Notes: a model not told the origin generated them from the sequence alone. A stretch of DNA of 51,400 nt from a bacterium (GCA_024638655.1 JAHEJW010000019.1:1-51400), one strand, 5' to 3'. Numbered from the stretch's first letter, positions 1-8,905 are shown. Program-made: numbers and translations.

Positions 1-461
<461 letters not shown>

Positions 462-798
462 ACTTCCTGGTCGGACCCCGAAGGATCCAGACGCGAAGTC
501 ATGAAGTGTTTGCAATTGGGTCCCGGGACCGTGAGGCCCCGAGCTCTTGATTGCACACCGGCATCGAACGAGTCGATGCCGTATTAATGCTCCACCTCCG
601 ACCCAAGGGTCGGAAGCGTGCACTGCTGGCTGCGTGTTCGGCTTTGCCGAACACGTAAATGAGTGTCCCTCCCCTAGAGCAAGCTCTCGAGGATGGAAAC
701 TCTTCGCACATTGTTCAGTTGTCAAGGAGCTTCTGTCTTGACTGACCCGCGGACGGGGCAGCGCATTTCCCGCTCTGATACATCGTGTGACAGGCGGG
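462..798 (-). promoter_or_regulatory. rRNA operon leader with boxA-like antitermination site and hairpins
   Basis: This non-coding leader lies between the proposed rRNA start and 16S. On the minus strand, 726-707 reads CTTGACAACTGAACAATGTG, which resembles the actinobacterial rrn boxA region (TTTGAGAACTCAACAGTGTG); boxA recruits the NusB/NusE antitermination complex. Just upstream is an inverted repeat, GTCAAG at 721-726 and CTTGAC at 737-742. Downstream are strong hairpins: a 10-bp perfect stem at 633-655, an 8-bp arm pair at 597-614, an 8-bp stem at 560-580, and a UUCG-capped stem at about 470-489. Some of these probably belong to RNase III or other processing stems. I see no protein gene or tRNA in this stretch. 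Confidence 0.75.
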
Positions 799-804
799 CC
801 GGCG

Positions 805-834
805 ATTATATCGCAGTCCCGGTGCAGACGACAA
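805..834 (-). promoter_or_regulatory. Probable rRNA operon promoter
   Basis: On the minus strand a perfect -10 box TATAAT lies at 810-805. It is preceded by TTGTCG (4 of 6 matches to TTGACA) at 834-829 with an 18-bp spacer. Transcription would begin near 798, giving a leader of roughly 335 nt before 16S, with the boxA-like site inside it. A perfect TATAAT is notable in this G+C-rich sequence. No second promoter of similar quality is obvious between tyrS and this site. Confidence 0.65.
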
Positions 835-878
835 TCCGGCCGGTGCGCTTCGGCACCTTGACCGGGGGCGGAAACAGC

Positions 879-894
879 CCGGGCACTTGCCCGG
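879..894 (-). terminator. Possible terminator hairpin after tyrS
   Basis: CCGGGC-ACTT-GCCCGG forms a 6-bp G+C-only stem about 40 nt downstream of the tyrS stop and upstream of the rRNA promoter. On the minus strand it is followed by CTGTTTCC, which is only weakly U-rich. It may end the infC-tyrS transcript before the rRNA promoter, or it may simply be an insulating hairpin. Confidence 0.35.
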
Positions 895-932
895 ACAACG
901 ACAATGGTACAGGTCTCGCCCGGCTAAGCAAG

Positions 933-2123
933 TCAATCGGTGAGCAGGGCGAATCGACGCTTGCCGACCCGGATGACCCTGCCCACGAGCTCTGACCGCT
1001 CCAGTTCCTCACCGTCCATCAGCCGTCCATCGAGTCTGACTGCGCCTTGTGCAATCAGACGTCGTGCCTCGCTCCCGGACAACTCGAAGACATCCCTGAT
1101 CAGCGAGGGCAGATGGATCATCTCGTCAGGCGGAATCTTGTGCTCGGCGAGATCCTCTGGGACACCACCGTGTTTGAACACAGTGTCAAAACCGGCTTCG
1201 GCTTCCTGAGCTGCCTCACTCTTCCAGTAGAGGCTCACGATCTGTCGCGCAAGGCTTCGCTTGGCCTCGTTGGGATGAAGCTCTCCACTCTCCAGCGCAG
1301 CGTCGAGGCGATCTGCCTCGTCAGGCTCCACGTCGGCTGCAAGCCGGTACCACTGCCCCATCGCCGAATCGGGGATGCTCATCGTTTTCCCGAACATCTC
1401 CTCGGGAGGATCCTCGATCCCGATGTAGTTGCCCATCGACTGGGACATCTTCTCAACGCCATCGGTCCCTACCAGAAGAGGCATGGTCATGGCCACCTGC
1501 GGATCCTGGCCGTACCTCTCCTGGACAGTCCGCCCCATCATCAGGTTCCAGAGCTGATCGCTTCCTCCAAGCTCGACATCGGCTTCGACGGCAACGGAGT
1601 CATAGCCCTGGAGCAACGGGTAGAGGAACTCCATGACGGAGATCGGGTTGCCCTGCTCGTACCGGTTGGCGAAGTCGGATCGCTCCAACATCTGAGCAAC
1701 CGTGGACGAACTCGTCAGCTCGAGCATCCCATACATGTCAAGGTCGGCTAGCCACTCAGAGTTGCGACGAATCTCCAGATTCTCCTCGAGTAGGACCCTC
1801 CCGAATTGGGAAAGCAAATTCTCGGCGTAACCGTTGACTTCATCGGCGGAGAGCCTCTTGCGGGTAGCCGCCTTCTGAGAGGGATCTCCGACCTGGGCCG
1901 TGAAGTCACCGACGATCAGCACCGCCGTGTGACCCATCTCCTGGAATTGGCGAAGCTTGCGAAGAACCACGGCCCAGCCGAGGGTCACCGCAGGGGCGGT
2001 GGGATCGAGACCGAGCTTGATCCTGAGCGGTCGATCGAGAGCGAGCTTCTCCTCGAACTCCTCGATGGGCACCACCTTGTCGGTGTATCTGAGCAAGGGC
2101 TGGAGCGCATCGGAATCGGGCAT
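933..2123 (-). CDS. tyrS: Tyrosyl-tRNA synthetase with an altered HIGH motif
   Basis: TyrRS activates tyrosine with ATP and charges tRNA-Tyr in the cytosol. The 396-aa product has the class I Rossmann catalytic domain (about 1-230), an anticodon-binding helical region and a C-terminal S4 RNA-binding domain (about 335-396). The start chosen is the ATG at 2123; the in-frame extension upstream reads into the AMP nucleosidase gene and looks nothing like TyrRS. The binding motifs GGSDQ (186-190) and KMSQS (225-229, for KMSKS) are present. The HIGH element, normally HLGH or HIGH after DPTAP, reads T-L-G-W (47-50), so both catalytic histidines are gone; the codons were checked on the DNA. The rest looks intact and full length. 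In Actinobacteria mpg and tyrS are often neighbours; here an AMP nucleosidase gene lies between them. The family call is firm; activity is less certain. Confidence 0.93.
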   Translation of the reverse strand: MPDSDALQPLLRYTDKVVPIEEFEEKLALDRPLRIKLGLDPTAPAVTLGWAVVLRKLRQFQEMGHTAVLIVGDFTAQVGDPSQKAATRKRLSADEVNGYAENLLSQFGRVLLEENLEIRRNSEWLADLDMYGMLELTSSSTVAQMLERSDFANRYEQGNPISVMEFLYPLLQGYDSVAVEADVELGGSDQLWNLMMGRTVQERYGQDPQVAMTMPLLVGTDGVEKMSQSMGNYIGIEDPPEEMFGKTMSIPDSAMGQWYRLAADVEPDEADRLDAALESGELHPNEAKRSLARQIVSLYWKSEAAQEAEAGFDTVFKHGGVPEDLAEHKIPPDEMIHLPSLIRDVFELSGSEARRLIAQGAVRLDGRLMDGEELERSELVGRVIRVGKRRFALLTD

Positions 2124-2152
2124 GGGAAGCGAAAGCGTATACAGGGGTGCGG

Positions 2153-2941
2153 CTAGAACACGAAGTGCTTGATCGACTCGCCTTCGACCGCGATGTCGCT
2201 CATGGCTTCGATACCGAGCTCCAGATGTGTGTCCGCCCAATCCTCGGTGACCTGCCGATCGCTCTCCTCGGTCTTCACCCCTTCTGGTGTGGTGGGCACG
2301 TCAGACACCAGCAGAAGAGCCCCTCGGGAAATGTCGTTGTAGTGCCCGACGATGAAGACTGTTGCCGTCTCCATGTCGATCGCCAGTGCTGTCAGTCTTC
2401 GGAGACGCGAGAGGAACTCCTGATCGTGCTCCCAGAGCCTCCGGTTGGTCGTGTAGACGACTCCCGTCCTGTACTCGAGGCCCCGATCGACGATCTTCTC
2501 GGAGACGAACTTGTGGAGCTTGAACGATGGAAGCGCCGGAACCTCGGGTGGGAAGTAGTCATCCGAGGTGCCCTCGCCCCTGATGGCGGCGATGGGCAGG
2601 ATGAAATGGCCGATCTCGGTCGACTGCTTCAAGCCCCCGCACTTGCCGAGAAACAAGACACCCTCTGGCTTTCGGGCCGTCAGCAGGTCCATGATCGTGG
2701 CGGCGTTCGCAGTCCCTATTCCGAAGTTGACGATCGTCAAGCCCTCGCCGTTGCTGGCGGCCTGCATCGGCATGTCGACCCCTTTGACCTCGCAATCGAA
2801 GCGCGATGCAAATGCGTCGACGTAGCTCTTGAAGTTGGTCAGCAGGACGTAGTCGCCGAATTCCTCGAGCGGCATTCCGGTATACCGCGGCAACCAGTCT
2901 TTGGCGATCGACTCTCGACTCAGCTCGATTCGGTCTGCCAT
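2153..2941 (-). CDS. amn: AMP nucleosidase, short single-domain form
   Basis: This 262-aa enzyme should hydrolyse AMP to adenine and ribose 5-phosphate, a purine-salvage and energy-balance step. It is a single PNP/UDP-phosphorylase-fold domain and lacks the extra N-terminal domain of the ~480-aa E. coli Amn. Recognisable segments are WLPRYTG near the start, FLGKCGG (about 96-102), LPIAAIRGEGTSDDYFPPEVP, VVYTTNRRLWEHD and the substrate-site AIDMETAT (M-E-T as in the phosphorylase family), ending with LLVSDVPTTPEGVKTE. These closely resemble the short AMP nucleosidases I remember from Bacteroidetes, so transfer between phyla is possible. The gene sits 22 nt after mpg and 29 nt before tyrS, at the end of the infC transcription unit. 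A related nucleoside phosphorylase is the main alternative. Confidence 0.85.
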   Translation of the reverse strand: MADRIELSRESIAKDWLPRYTGMPLEEFGDYVLLTNFKSYVDAFASRFDCEVKGVDMPMQAASNGEGLTIVNFGIGTANAATIMDLLTARKPEGVLFLGKCGGLKQSTEIGHFILPIAAIRGEGTSDDYFPPEVPALPSFKLHKFVSEKIVDRGLEYRTGVVYTTNRRLWEHDQEFLSRLRRLTALAIDMETATVFIVGHYNDISRGALLLVSDVPTTPEGVKTEESDRQVTEDWADTHLELGIEAMSDIAVEGESIKHFVF

Positions 2942-2963
2942 GAGGTGAGGCTAACGAGGAACG

Positions 2964-3533
2964 TCAGACCGAGACCGCAGTTGCCTCTATGAACCGCCAT
3001 GCCCGCTCTCGCGCCCGGCTGATGCCGATCCGCGGGGTGGCCATGATGAGCTCGGCGGGGCTCCCCGGCTCGAGGCGGATCTCAGAGCCAGATTGCAGCA
3101 GGTCGAGCCCATTGTGAGAGATGTCGATCCCGAGCGCCTGGCACACCTTCCCCGGACCGTTGGTCAGGTTGTCCCGGCGTCCCCGACGCCTCCGAACGAT
3201 GCCCTCACCCTCGACGAGATGACCACCGCGAAGCAGGATCCCCCATCCGATACCCTCAGGCCCTGCTGCCGTGTTGGCGCAATTGTGAATCCCATACGAC
3301 CGATAGACGTACAGGGTTCCCGGAGAGCGAAACATCGACTCGTTGCGTGTCGTGCGCCCCCCAAATGCGTGCGAGGCCGGATCGTCGGAGCCCTTGTAGG
3401 CCTCGACCTCGGTGATCCTGAGTCGAACCGTCTTGCGGTCCACCTCAGAGACCAGATGTGCCCCCAGAAGTCTCGGTGCGGCCTCTTCGGGGGGGCCGGC
3501 CAAGGCTTCGGACAGCTCTTCCAGGGAGGTCAT
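2964..3533 (-). CDS. mpg: DNA-3-methyladenine glycosylase (MPG/AAG family)
   Basis: This base-excision repair enzyme removes alkylated purines by flipping the base and cutting the N-glycosidic bond. The 189-aa product has the family's ordered motifs: LLGAHLV, the catalytic segment ITEVEAY with its essential glutamate, DPASHAFGGRTTRN, the intercalating-loop LYVYRSYGIHNCAN, and NGPGKVCQALGI. Length is typical of bacterial homologues. The ATG at 3533 overlaps the pheT stop by one base (TGATG), implying coupled translation; a TTG one codon upstream is less likely. In M. tuberculosis mpg is also next to tyrS, which supports the call. Confidence 0.95.
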   Translation of the reverse strand: MTSLEELSEALAGPPEEAAPRLLGAHLVSEVDRKTVRLRITEVEAYKGSDDPASHAFGGRTTRNESMFRSPGTLYVYRSYGIHNCANTAAGPEGIGWGILLRGGHLVEGEGIVRRRRGRRDNLTNGPGKVCQALGIDISHNGLDLLQSGSEIRLEPGSPAELIMATPRIGISRARERAWRFIEATAVSV

Positions 3534-5920
3534 CAAGCTCCGCGAAGCTTGGCGCCCAAGCCTTCGGCGGCACGGATCATCGCGTTTCGCGTCGGGGCCA
3601 CCTCTTCGTTGGTGAGTGTCCGGTCAGCCGCCCTAAGGCGGTACCTGATCGCCACCGCCCTCGAAGCGGATTCCAAGTCACCACCACGGAACTCATCGAA
3701 CACGCTCGAGCTCTCCAGCAGGTCGCCGGCCGCAATAGCGGTCGCCCGCACGATCTTCGCAACCGGCAGGTCGTTGGCAATCACGAAGGAGAGGTCGAAA
3801 TCGACCGGCGGGAACACCGATGGGGAATGGGAGATCGGGGGCGCAACCGGTCCGGTCAGGGGTGCCAGATTCAACTCGGCAATCGCGACCCGGCCGGGGA
3901 TCTCGAAATCTCGGGCCACTCGAGGGCTGAGCTCTCCGACATGACCAATCATCTCCCCGGCGAGGACAATCTCGGCTGTCCTTCCGGGATGCCAGCCGGG
4001 TGGACTCGACGACCGCAGGTCAACATCTTCAAGCCCCAAACCGGCGGCCAGGAGTCTCCAAATCCCGATCGACACCGCACCGTCTGCCTGGATTACCTGG
4101 CCGTGAACGCCGTCGATGCCGACCTCGCCAACCACGGCCCAGCCCACCGTGTCGAACTGAACCGGAAGGCGCGGATCAGACGCGTCGGGTTCCGACGTGA
4201 ATACCTTTCCGATTTCGAATAATGCGACGGACGGCAAGCCGTGCGAGATGTTGTAACGAATCGAATTCAGCAGTCCGGGCAGCAGTGTTGGCCGGAGATT
4301 GGACTCTTCCTCCCGAAGCGGGTTCTTGACGGTCAGTAACTCGGACCCGCCCGGTTGGCCCAAGGTGCGCAGATCGGCCGGGCTGACGAATGGGAGATTG
4401 ATGGCCTGGGTCAGGCCGGCACCCACGAGAACCGAAGCCAGACGTCGCGTCCTGAGTTGCTCGGTGGTCAACCCTCCAGACGGCCCTGTAGGCAAAGTGG
4501 CTTCGAACCGGTCATACCCGTGTATTCGGGCCACTTCCTCGGTGAGGTCCGCGGGTCTGGTCAGGTCCGGGCGAAATGTGGGCACGGTCACGGAGAGCGG
4601 CTCATGGCCTTGCACCGACATGCCCAGGCGCGTGAGGATTCCGGATATGTAGCCCGCATCGAAACCCGGGCCGAGCAGTCGCTGGACGTCTTGCGTCCTC
4701 AGCTCGATCAGCGCCGGCTCTATCGGTGTGGCGATGACATCAACGGCCTCTGCCAGGACCTTGCCGTCGGTGAGGGCCGCCACCATCGCACTCGCTCTCT
4801 CGTTGGCGATATCGGCGAGACTTGGATCGACGCCTCGTTCGAAGCGTGCCGATGCCTCGGAGATGAGGTTGTGCCGCCTGGCCATGTACATGATGGTCGG
4901 GGGGTCCCAGGAGGCAGCCTCCATCAGGACCCTCGTTGTCTGGCCAGACACCTCGCTTCGGGCCCCACCCATGGTTCCTGACATCGAGGTTGGCCCCTTG
5001 TCGTCGTAGATGATGAGGTCCTCCGGCGTGAGGTCCCGCTCGATATCGTCGAGCGTCACCAGAGTCTCGCCCTCCGAGGCTCTCTTCACGACCAGGCGGT
5101 CACCAACGATCGTGTCTGCATCGAAGGCATGCAGAGGATGCCCTAGCTCGAACATCACGTAGTTGGTGACGTCAACGACGTTCGATATGGCCCGAACCCC
5201 CACCTTGGCGAGGCGATGCCTGACGCGGAATGGGGAGGGCCCGACCTCGACACCGGTTATCTCCCGGGCGGTGAATCGCCGGCACCCCAGGGCGTCGACG
5301 ATCTCGACCTGGACAGGCGTTCGCCCATCTATCTCCGGAACCACGATCTCAGGCACTCTGAACGACGTGTCGAAGAAGGCGGCGAGGTCTCGCGCCACAC
5401 CGAGCATCGACATCGCATCGGGGCGATTTGGCGTGATGTCCAGATCGAATACCACGTCCGGCAGCTCGACCAGCTCCGAAAATGGCGTACCCGGCTCCGG
5501 CTCACCCTCCAGGACGATGATCCCGGCATGGTCGTCGCCTAGACCGAGCTCGCTCTCGGAGCAGATCATGCCGTTGGACTGCACACCTCTGATCTTCCTC
5601 TGCCCGATCTCGAAGCCACCGGGAAGGATCGCTCCCGGGCGAGCCACAGCCACGTGGGCTCCTTCTTCGAAGTTCCATGCTCCACAGATGATCTGCCGAG
5701 TGCCTTCACCCGAGTCGACCTGGCATACGCGAATCTTGTCGGCATCGGGGTGACTTTCGATGGCGTCAACGCGGCCCACGTAGACGTCGGACCAGCCGAT
5801 CCCGAGCTCTTCCACCCCTTCTACGGTGAGCCCGACCGTGTTCAATGCGGTGGTCAGAGTCTCTATCTCGGTGGTTGGCAGCTCGATGAAGTCCTGGAGC
5901 CACCGGAGCGGTACTTTCAC
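3533..5920 (-). CDS. pheT: Phenylalanyl-tRNA synthetase beta subunit
   Basis: The beta chain of the (alpha-beta)2 enzyme charges tRNA-Phe and carries the editing site for mischarged tyrosine. At 795 aa it is the same length as E. coli PheT. In order I see an N-terminal segment MKVPLRWLQDFI, an EMAP-like tRNA-binding domain (about 39-150), the B3/B4 editing region, a B5 domain (GYDRFEATLP region), the catalytic-like core and a C-terminal ferredoxin-like anticodon-binding domain ending at 795. It starts at GTG (5920), which is the conserved N-terminus. It follows pheS by 19 nt and its stop overlaps the mpg start. Confidence 0.97.
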   Translation of the reverse strand: MKVPLRWLQDFIELPTTEIETLTTALNTVGLTVEGVEELGIGWSDVYVGRVDAIESHPDADKIRVCQVDSGEGTRQIICGAWNFEEGAHVAVARPGAILPGGFEIGQRKIRGVQSNGMICSESELGLGDDHAGIIVLEGEPEPGTPFSELVELPDVVFDLDITPNRPDAMSMLGVARDLAAFFDTSFRVPEIVVPEIDGRTPVQVEIVDALGCRRFTAREITGVEVGPSPFRVRHRLAKVGVRAISNVVDVTNYVMFELGHPLHAFDADTIVGDRLVVKRASEGETLVTLDDIERDLTPEDLIIYDDKGPTSMSGTMGGARSEVSGQTTRVLMEAASWDPPTIMYMARRHNLISEASARFERGVDPSLADIANERASAMVAALTDGKVLAEAVDVIATPIEPALIELRTQDVQRLLGPGFDAGYISGILTRLGMSVQGHEPLSVTVPTFRPDLTRPADLTEEVARIHGYDRFEATLPTGPSGGLTTEQLRTRRLASVLVGAGLTQAINLPFVSPADLRTLGQPGGSELLTVKNPLREEESNLRPTLLPGLLNSIRYNISHGLPSVALFEIGKVFTSEPDASDPRLPVQFDTVGWAVVGEVGIDGVHGQVIQADGAVSIGIWRLLAAGLGLEDVDLRSSSPPGWHPGRTAEIVLAGEMIGHVGELSPRVARDFEIPGRVAIAELNLAPLTGPVAPPISHSPSVFPPVDFDLSFVIANDLPVAKIVRATAIAAGDLLESSSVFDEFRGGDLESASRAVAIRYRLRAADRTLTNEEVAPTRNAMIRAAEGLGAKLRGA

Positions 5921-5939
5921 CTTCGGTCTCCCTGGCTCA

Positions 5940-6986
5940 TCAGAATTGGCCCAGAAAACGCAGATCGTTGTCGATGAAGTGCTTGATCGAATCGATCCCG
6001 TGTCTCACCATCGCAAGACGCTCGGGTCCCATTCCAAATGCGAATCCACTGACCCGGTTCGGGTCGTAGCCGGCAGCTTCCAGCACGTTGGGATCGACCA
6101 TTCCACATCCGAGAAGCTCGAGCCAACCGGCGCCTCCGCATACCCGACACCCAGGCTCGCCCCCGTCGCAGGCAAAGCACGAGACATCCATTTCGGCGCT
6201 CGGCTCAGTGAACGGGAAGAATGAGGGACGGAGCCTCACCTGACTCTGCGGACCGAAGAACTCACGCGCCCAATGCAGCAACGTGCCTTTCAGGTCGGAG
6301 AAGACGATGTTCTCGTCAACAGCCAGCCCTTCGATCTGGTGAAAGACCGGAAGATGAGTGGCATCGACCGTGTCTGTCCTGTATGTCCGACCGGGCACGA
6401 CTATGTAGACCGGGGGCTCATGGCTCTCCATCCAGCGGGCCTGGACCGGCGATGTATGGGTTCTCAGGAGGACTTCGTCCCGGGGATCGCCCCAATCGAG
6501 ATACATGGTGTCGGACTCGAGACGCGAGGGGTGGGTCGATGGCGTGTTGAGAGCGTCGAAGTTGTACCAGGCGAGCTCGGCCTCAGGCCCGTCGGCTACC
6601 TGGTATCCGAGACCAACGAAGATGTCGATCACCTCATCGATGGTCTGCTGAATGATGTGGAGCCGCCCCCTAGGGAACGAGACCGCATCGAGGGTCACGT
6701 CGATTGCCTCGTCTCGAAGCTGAAGCTCCAACTCTTGGTCCTGGAGCTCGTTTCGCTTCTCGTCGAGGAGATCCTGGATGAGCCCGGTCGCTTCGTTGAG
6801 CTTCGCCCCGACCTTGGGGCGGAGCTCCTTTTCGAGCCCGCCCATGGACCTTCGCACCTCCCCGACCACAGAGTCCTTACCAAGCAACCGGGTCTCGACC
6901 TCCTCCAGGGCAGACAGGGTCTCGGCGGCCTCGATGTTCTCCGGCGCCGTCGTTATCGACTCGTCGAGTTTCGCTATCGGGTCCAT
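5940..6986 (-). CDS. pheS: Phenylalanyl-tRNA synthetase alpha subunit
   Basis: This catalytic class II subunit forms Phe-AMP and transfers Phe to tRNA-Phe. The 348-aa product has an N-terminal coiled coil (about 1-85), then motif 2 (the RTHTSPVQAR and PGRTYRTD region) and motif 3 (GFAFGMGPERLAM, near 320-333). A Cys cluster, CFACDGG...CRVCGG (near 280-295), is a possible zinc knuckle found in a subset of bacterial PheS. Start is ATG at 6986, 15 nt after the rRNA methylase stop. The order rpmI-rplT-methylase-pheS-pheT is the usual actinobacterial one. Confidence 0.97.
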   Translation of the reverse strand: MDPIAKLDESITTAPENIEAAETLSALEEVETRLLGKDSVVGEVRRSMGGLEKELRPKVGAKLNEATGLIQDLLDEKRNELQDQELELQLRDEAIDVTLDAVSFPRGRLHIIQQTIDEVIDIFVGLGYQVADGPEAELAWYNFDALNTPSTHPSRLESDTMYLDWGDPRDEVLLRTHTSPVQARWMESHEPPVYIVVPGRTYRTDTVDATHLPVFHQIEGLAVDENIVFSDLKGTLLHWAREFFGPQSQVRLRPSFFPFTEPSAEMDVSCFACDGGEPGCRVCGGAGWLELLGCGMVDPNVLEAAGYDPNRVSGFAFGMGPERLAMVRHGIDSIKHFIDNDLRFLGQF

Positions 6987-7001
6987 GGACTCGGCGACAC
7001 G

Positions 7002-7760
7002 TTAGACAGTGCCTTGGCCTTGTCCCGATCGTTTACTGATCTCATAGACCACGATCCCGGCCGCTACTGCAGCGTTGAGGCTCTCGGTGTCACCCGGTGT
7101 CGGAATGGTCACCAGATGGTCACAATCAGCGGCGACCTGCTCGGGAAGACCACCAGTCTCAGATCCAATCAGAATCGCCACCCTGTTCGCCTGTATCGAA
7201 TCCGGTGCACTGCCACCGCGGGCAACGGTCCCCACTCTCGTCCATTCGCTGAGGTCCGCCATACCCGACAACGCACCCACCTCGGTTTGGAACTGCCCAC
7301 CTGCGCCGGCCCGTAGTGTCTTGGGTGACCATGGGTCGGCCGAGCCCTCGGTGTAGGCATAGCCCCAGCCGAACGAGGCTGCGGTCCGTACCAGTGTGCC
7401 GACATTCCCGGGGTCCGACACTCCCCAGGACACGAGCAGATTCTTGTCCACGGCGAGCGACTCTGGAGGGATCTGTGCGATTGCGACTGGCCCCCTTGGT
7501 GTATCGGTCCCGGCGATCCTCCTCAGGGCCCGCTCATCGACGAGCGACAGCTTGATCTGCATCGTCTGCGCCACCTCCCGTGCCATTCGGTCGCCCGGAT
7601 CGGCGAACAGGGCACGAACCCGGCACCCGGCGGCGATAGCGTCTTCGATCAGCGCTGGACCTTCGAGGAGAGTCTCACCGGACTCCCGCCGCGCTCTGGC
7701 GCGATGAAGCCGGGCCGCCTCCACCACGGCCTTGTTGCGATGGCTGAGAACCGGCTCCAT
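7002..7760 (-). CDS. TrmH/SpoU-family RNA 2'-O-methyltransferase
   Basis: This 252-aa SPOUT methyltransferase uses SAM to 2'-O-methylate ribose in rRNA or tRNA. An N-terminal substrate-binding domain (LLEGPALIEDA, about 30-40) precedes the trefoil-knot domain. All three SpoU motifs are present: SDPGNVGTLVRTA (motif 1), ILIGSETGGLP (motif 2) and PTPGDTESLNAAVAAGI (motif 3). It lies between rplT (17 nt) and pheS (15 nt). That is the position of the tsnR-like gene in Actinobacteria, so a 23S rRNA target is likely. The exact nucleotide cannot be read from sequence, so no symbol is given. Confidence 0.93.
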   Translation of the reverse strand: MEPVLSHRNKAVVEAARLHRARARRESGETLLEGPALIEDAIAAGCRVRALFADPGDRMAREVAQTMQIKLSLVDERALRRIAGTDTPRGPVAIAQIPPESLAVDKNLLVSWGVSDPGNVGTLVRTAASFGWGYAYTEGSADPWSPKTLRAGAGGQFQTEVGALSGMADLSEWTRVGTVARGGSAPDSIQANRVAILIGSETGGLPEQVAADCDHLVTIPTPGDTESLNAAVAAGIVVYEISKRSGQGQGTV

Positions 7761-7777
7761 GATGGCCCGAATCGGAA

Positions 7778-8128
7778 TCAGGCCTGCTTTGCGGTCTCCA
7801 CCAGTTGTGAGAACGCCTCTGGGTCGCTTACTGCCAGCTCAGCCAGCATTTTTCGGTCGACCTCTATCTCGGCCGCCTTCAAACCGGCGATGAACTGGCT
7901 GTAGGTCGTACCGTTCTGTCGCGCCGCTGCATTGATCCGCTGGATCCAGAGTTTGCGGAATTCCCGCTTGCGAGCCCGGCGGTCGCGATAGGCATCCTGC
8001 ATCGCATGCATGACCTGCTCATTGGCGGTCTTGTACCGTCTGCTCCTCGCACCTTTGTAACCCTTGGCCCGGTCGAGCACTTTCTTGTGCGACTTCTTGG
8101 CATGCACGGCTCTCTTGGTTCGTGCCAT
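7778..8128 (-). CDS. rplT: Ribosomal protein L20
   Basis: Large-subunit protein L20 binds 23S rRNA early in assembly. The 116-aa product starts [16 protein letters not shown] and contains [13 protein letters not shown] and [14 protein letters not shown], the L20 signature region, at normal length. Start is ATG at 8128, 15 nt after rpmI. In other phyla L20 represses its own operon by binding the infC leader; the leader at 8899-9144 carries a terminator that such a mechanism could use, but this is inference. Confidence 0.98.
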   Translation of the reverse strand: MARTKRAVHAKKSHKKVLDRAKGYKGARSRRYKTANEQVMHAMQDAYRDRRARKREFRKLWIQRINAAARQNGTTYSQFIAGLKAAEIEVDRKMLAELAVSDPEAFSQLVETAKQA

Positions 8129-8143
8129 GTCAGTCCCTCCTGC

Positions 8144-8338
8144 TCAGCGTCCGAGTTGCTTCTTGAGTGTCTTCTCGTCTCCGGGGGCCAGCTCGACCAG
8201 GCCCGTCCGGCGCCGAAATGTGTTCTTTCCCTTGGCCAGCTTCAGATGGCCGCGACCCGCCTGGCGTCGCATGTACTTGCCCGAGCCGGTGATCTTCACC
8301 CGCTTCTTGGCACCACTATGAGTTTTCATCTTGGGCAC
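8144..8338 (-). CDS. rpmI: Ribosomal protein L35
   Basis: This small 64-aa, strongly basic large-subunit protein starts MPKMKTHSGAKKR and contains the L35 pattern KRVKITGSGKYMRRQAGRGH. It uses a GTG start at 8338; the internal ATG three codons later would remove the conserved MPK. It sits 23 nt after infC and 15 nt before rplT in the universal infC-rpmI-rplT order. Confidence 0.98.
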   Translation of the reverse strand: MPKMKTHSGAKKRVKITGSGKYMRRQAGRGHLKLAKGKNTFRRRTGLVELAPGDEKTLKKQLGR

Positions 8339-8361
8339 AGGTCCTCCTCTGCGTCTGGCTG

Positions 8362-8898
8362 CTACTCGTCTGTCTTCTCTGGGGTCTTTGGCCTTCTCAC
8401 AGGTGCCAGCACCATCGTCATCGACCCTCCCTCGATCTTGGGCGTCTGCTCGACCTCTCCGTATCCGGAAAGCTCACTGGCCAGCCGCTCCATGAGCTCC
8501 CGCCCGAACTCGGGGCGTTCCCGTTCCCGACCGCGGAATCGGATGGTGACCTTCACCTTGTCGTAGTCCTCGAGGAACTCCTGGGCCTTGCGACGGGTGA
8601 TGTCGAAGTCGTGCTCACCGATCCGAACCCTCATGCGGAGCTCTTTGATCTGAGTCCTGGTCTGCTTCTTGCGCGCTTCGCGCTCCTTGACCGACTGCTC
8701 GTACTTGTACCGTCCGTAGTCCATGAGCCTGCAGACCGGCGGTTTGGCATTCGGCGCCACCTCGACGAGGTCGAGATCGAGCTGTTCGGCCAGCCAGAGA
8801 GCCTCGTTGAGCTTCTTGACGCCGATCTGCTCACCATCCGGGGCTACGACACGGACTTCCTTGGCCCGTATGGCCCCGTTCACGCGCAGTTCGTTGAT
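8362..8898 (-). CDS. infC: Translation initiation factor IF-3, probable AUC start
   Basis: IF-3 binds the 30S subunit, prevents subunit joining and checks the start codon and initiator tRNA. The N domain carries NELRVNGAIRAKEVRVV and LVEVAPNAKPPVCRLMDYGR. The C domain carries KELRMRVRIGEHDF and VTIRFRGRERERPEFG. No ATG exists for the conserved N-terminus. The only good Shine-Dalgarno, AGGAGG at 8911-8906, lies 7 nt before an in-frame ATC at 8898, giving a 178-aa protein. A GTG at 8883 is 22 nt from that site and would delete NELRV. E. coli infC starts at AUU and Myxococcus infC at AUC, so a discriminated start used for autoregulation fits the family. Confidence 0.95.
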   Translation of the reverse strand: MNELRVNGAIRAKEVRVVAPDGEQIGVKKLNEALWLAEQLDLDLVEVAPNAKPPVCRLMDYGRYKYEQSVKEREARKKQTRTQIKELRMRVRIGEHDFDITRRKAQEFLEDYDKVKVTIRFRGRERERPEFGRELMERLASELSGYGEVEQTPKIEGGSMTMVLAPVRRPKTPEKTDE

Positions 8899-8905
8899 GC
8901 TGATA

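Noticed and set aside
707-726. TTGACA on the minus strand as a second rRNA promoter -35
   Set aside because: No -10 box follows at 16-19 bp, and the whole block matches an actinobacterial boxA region better.
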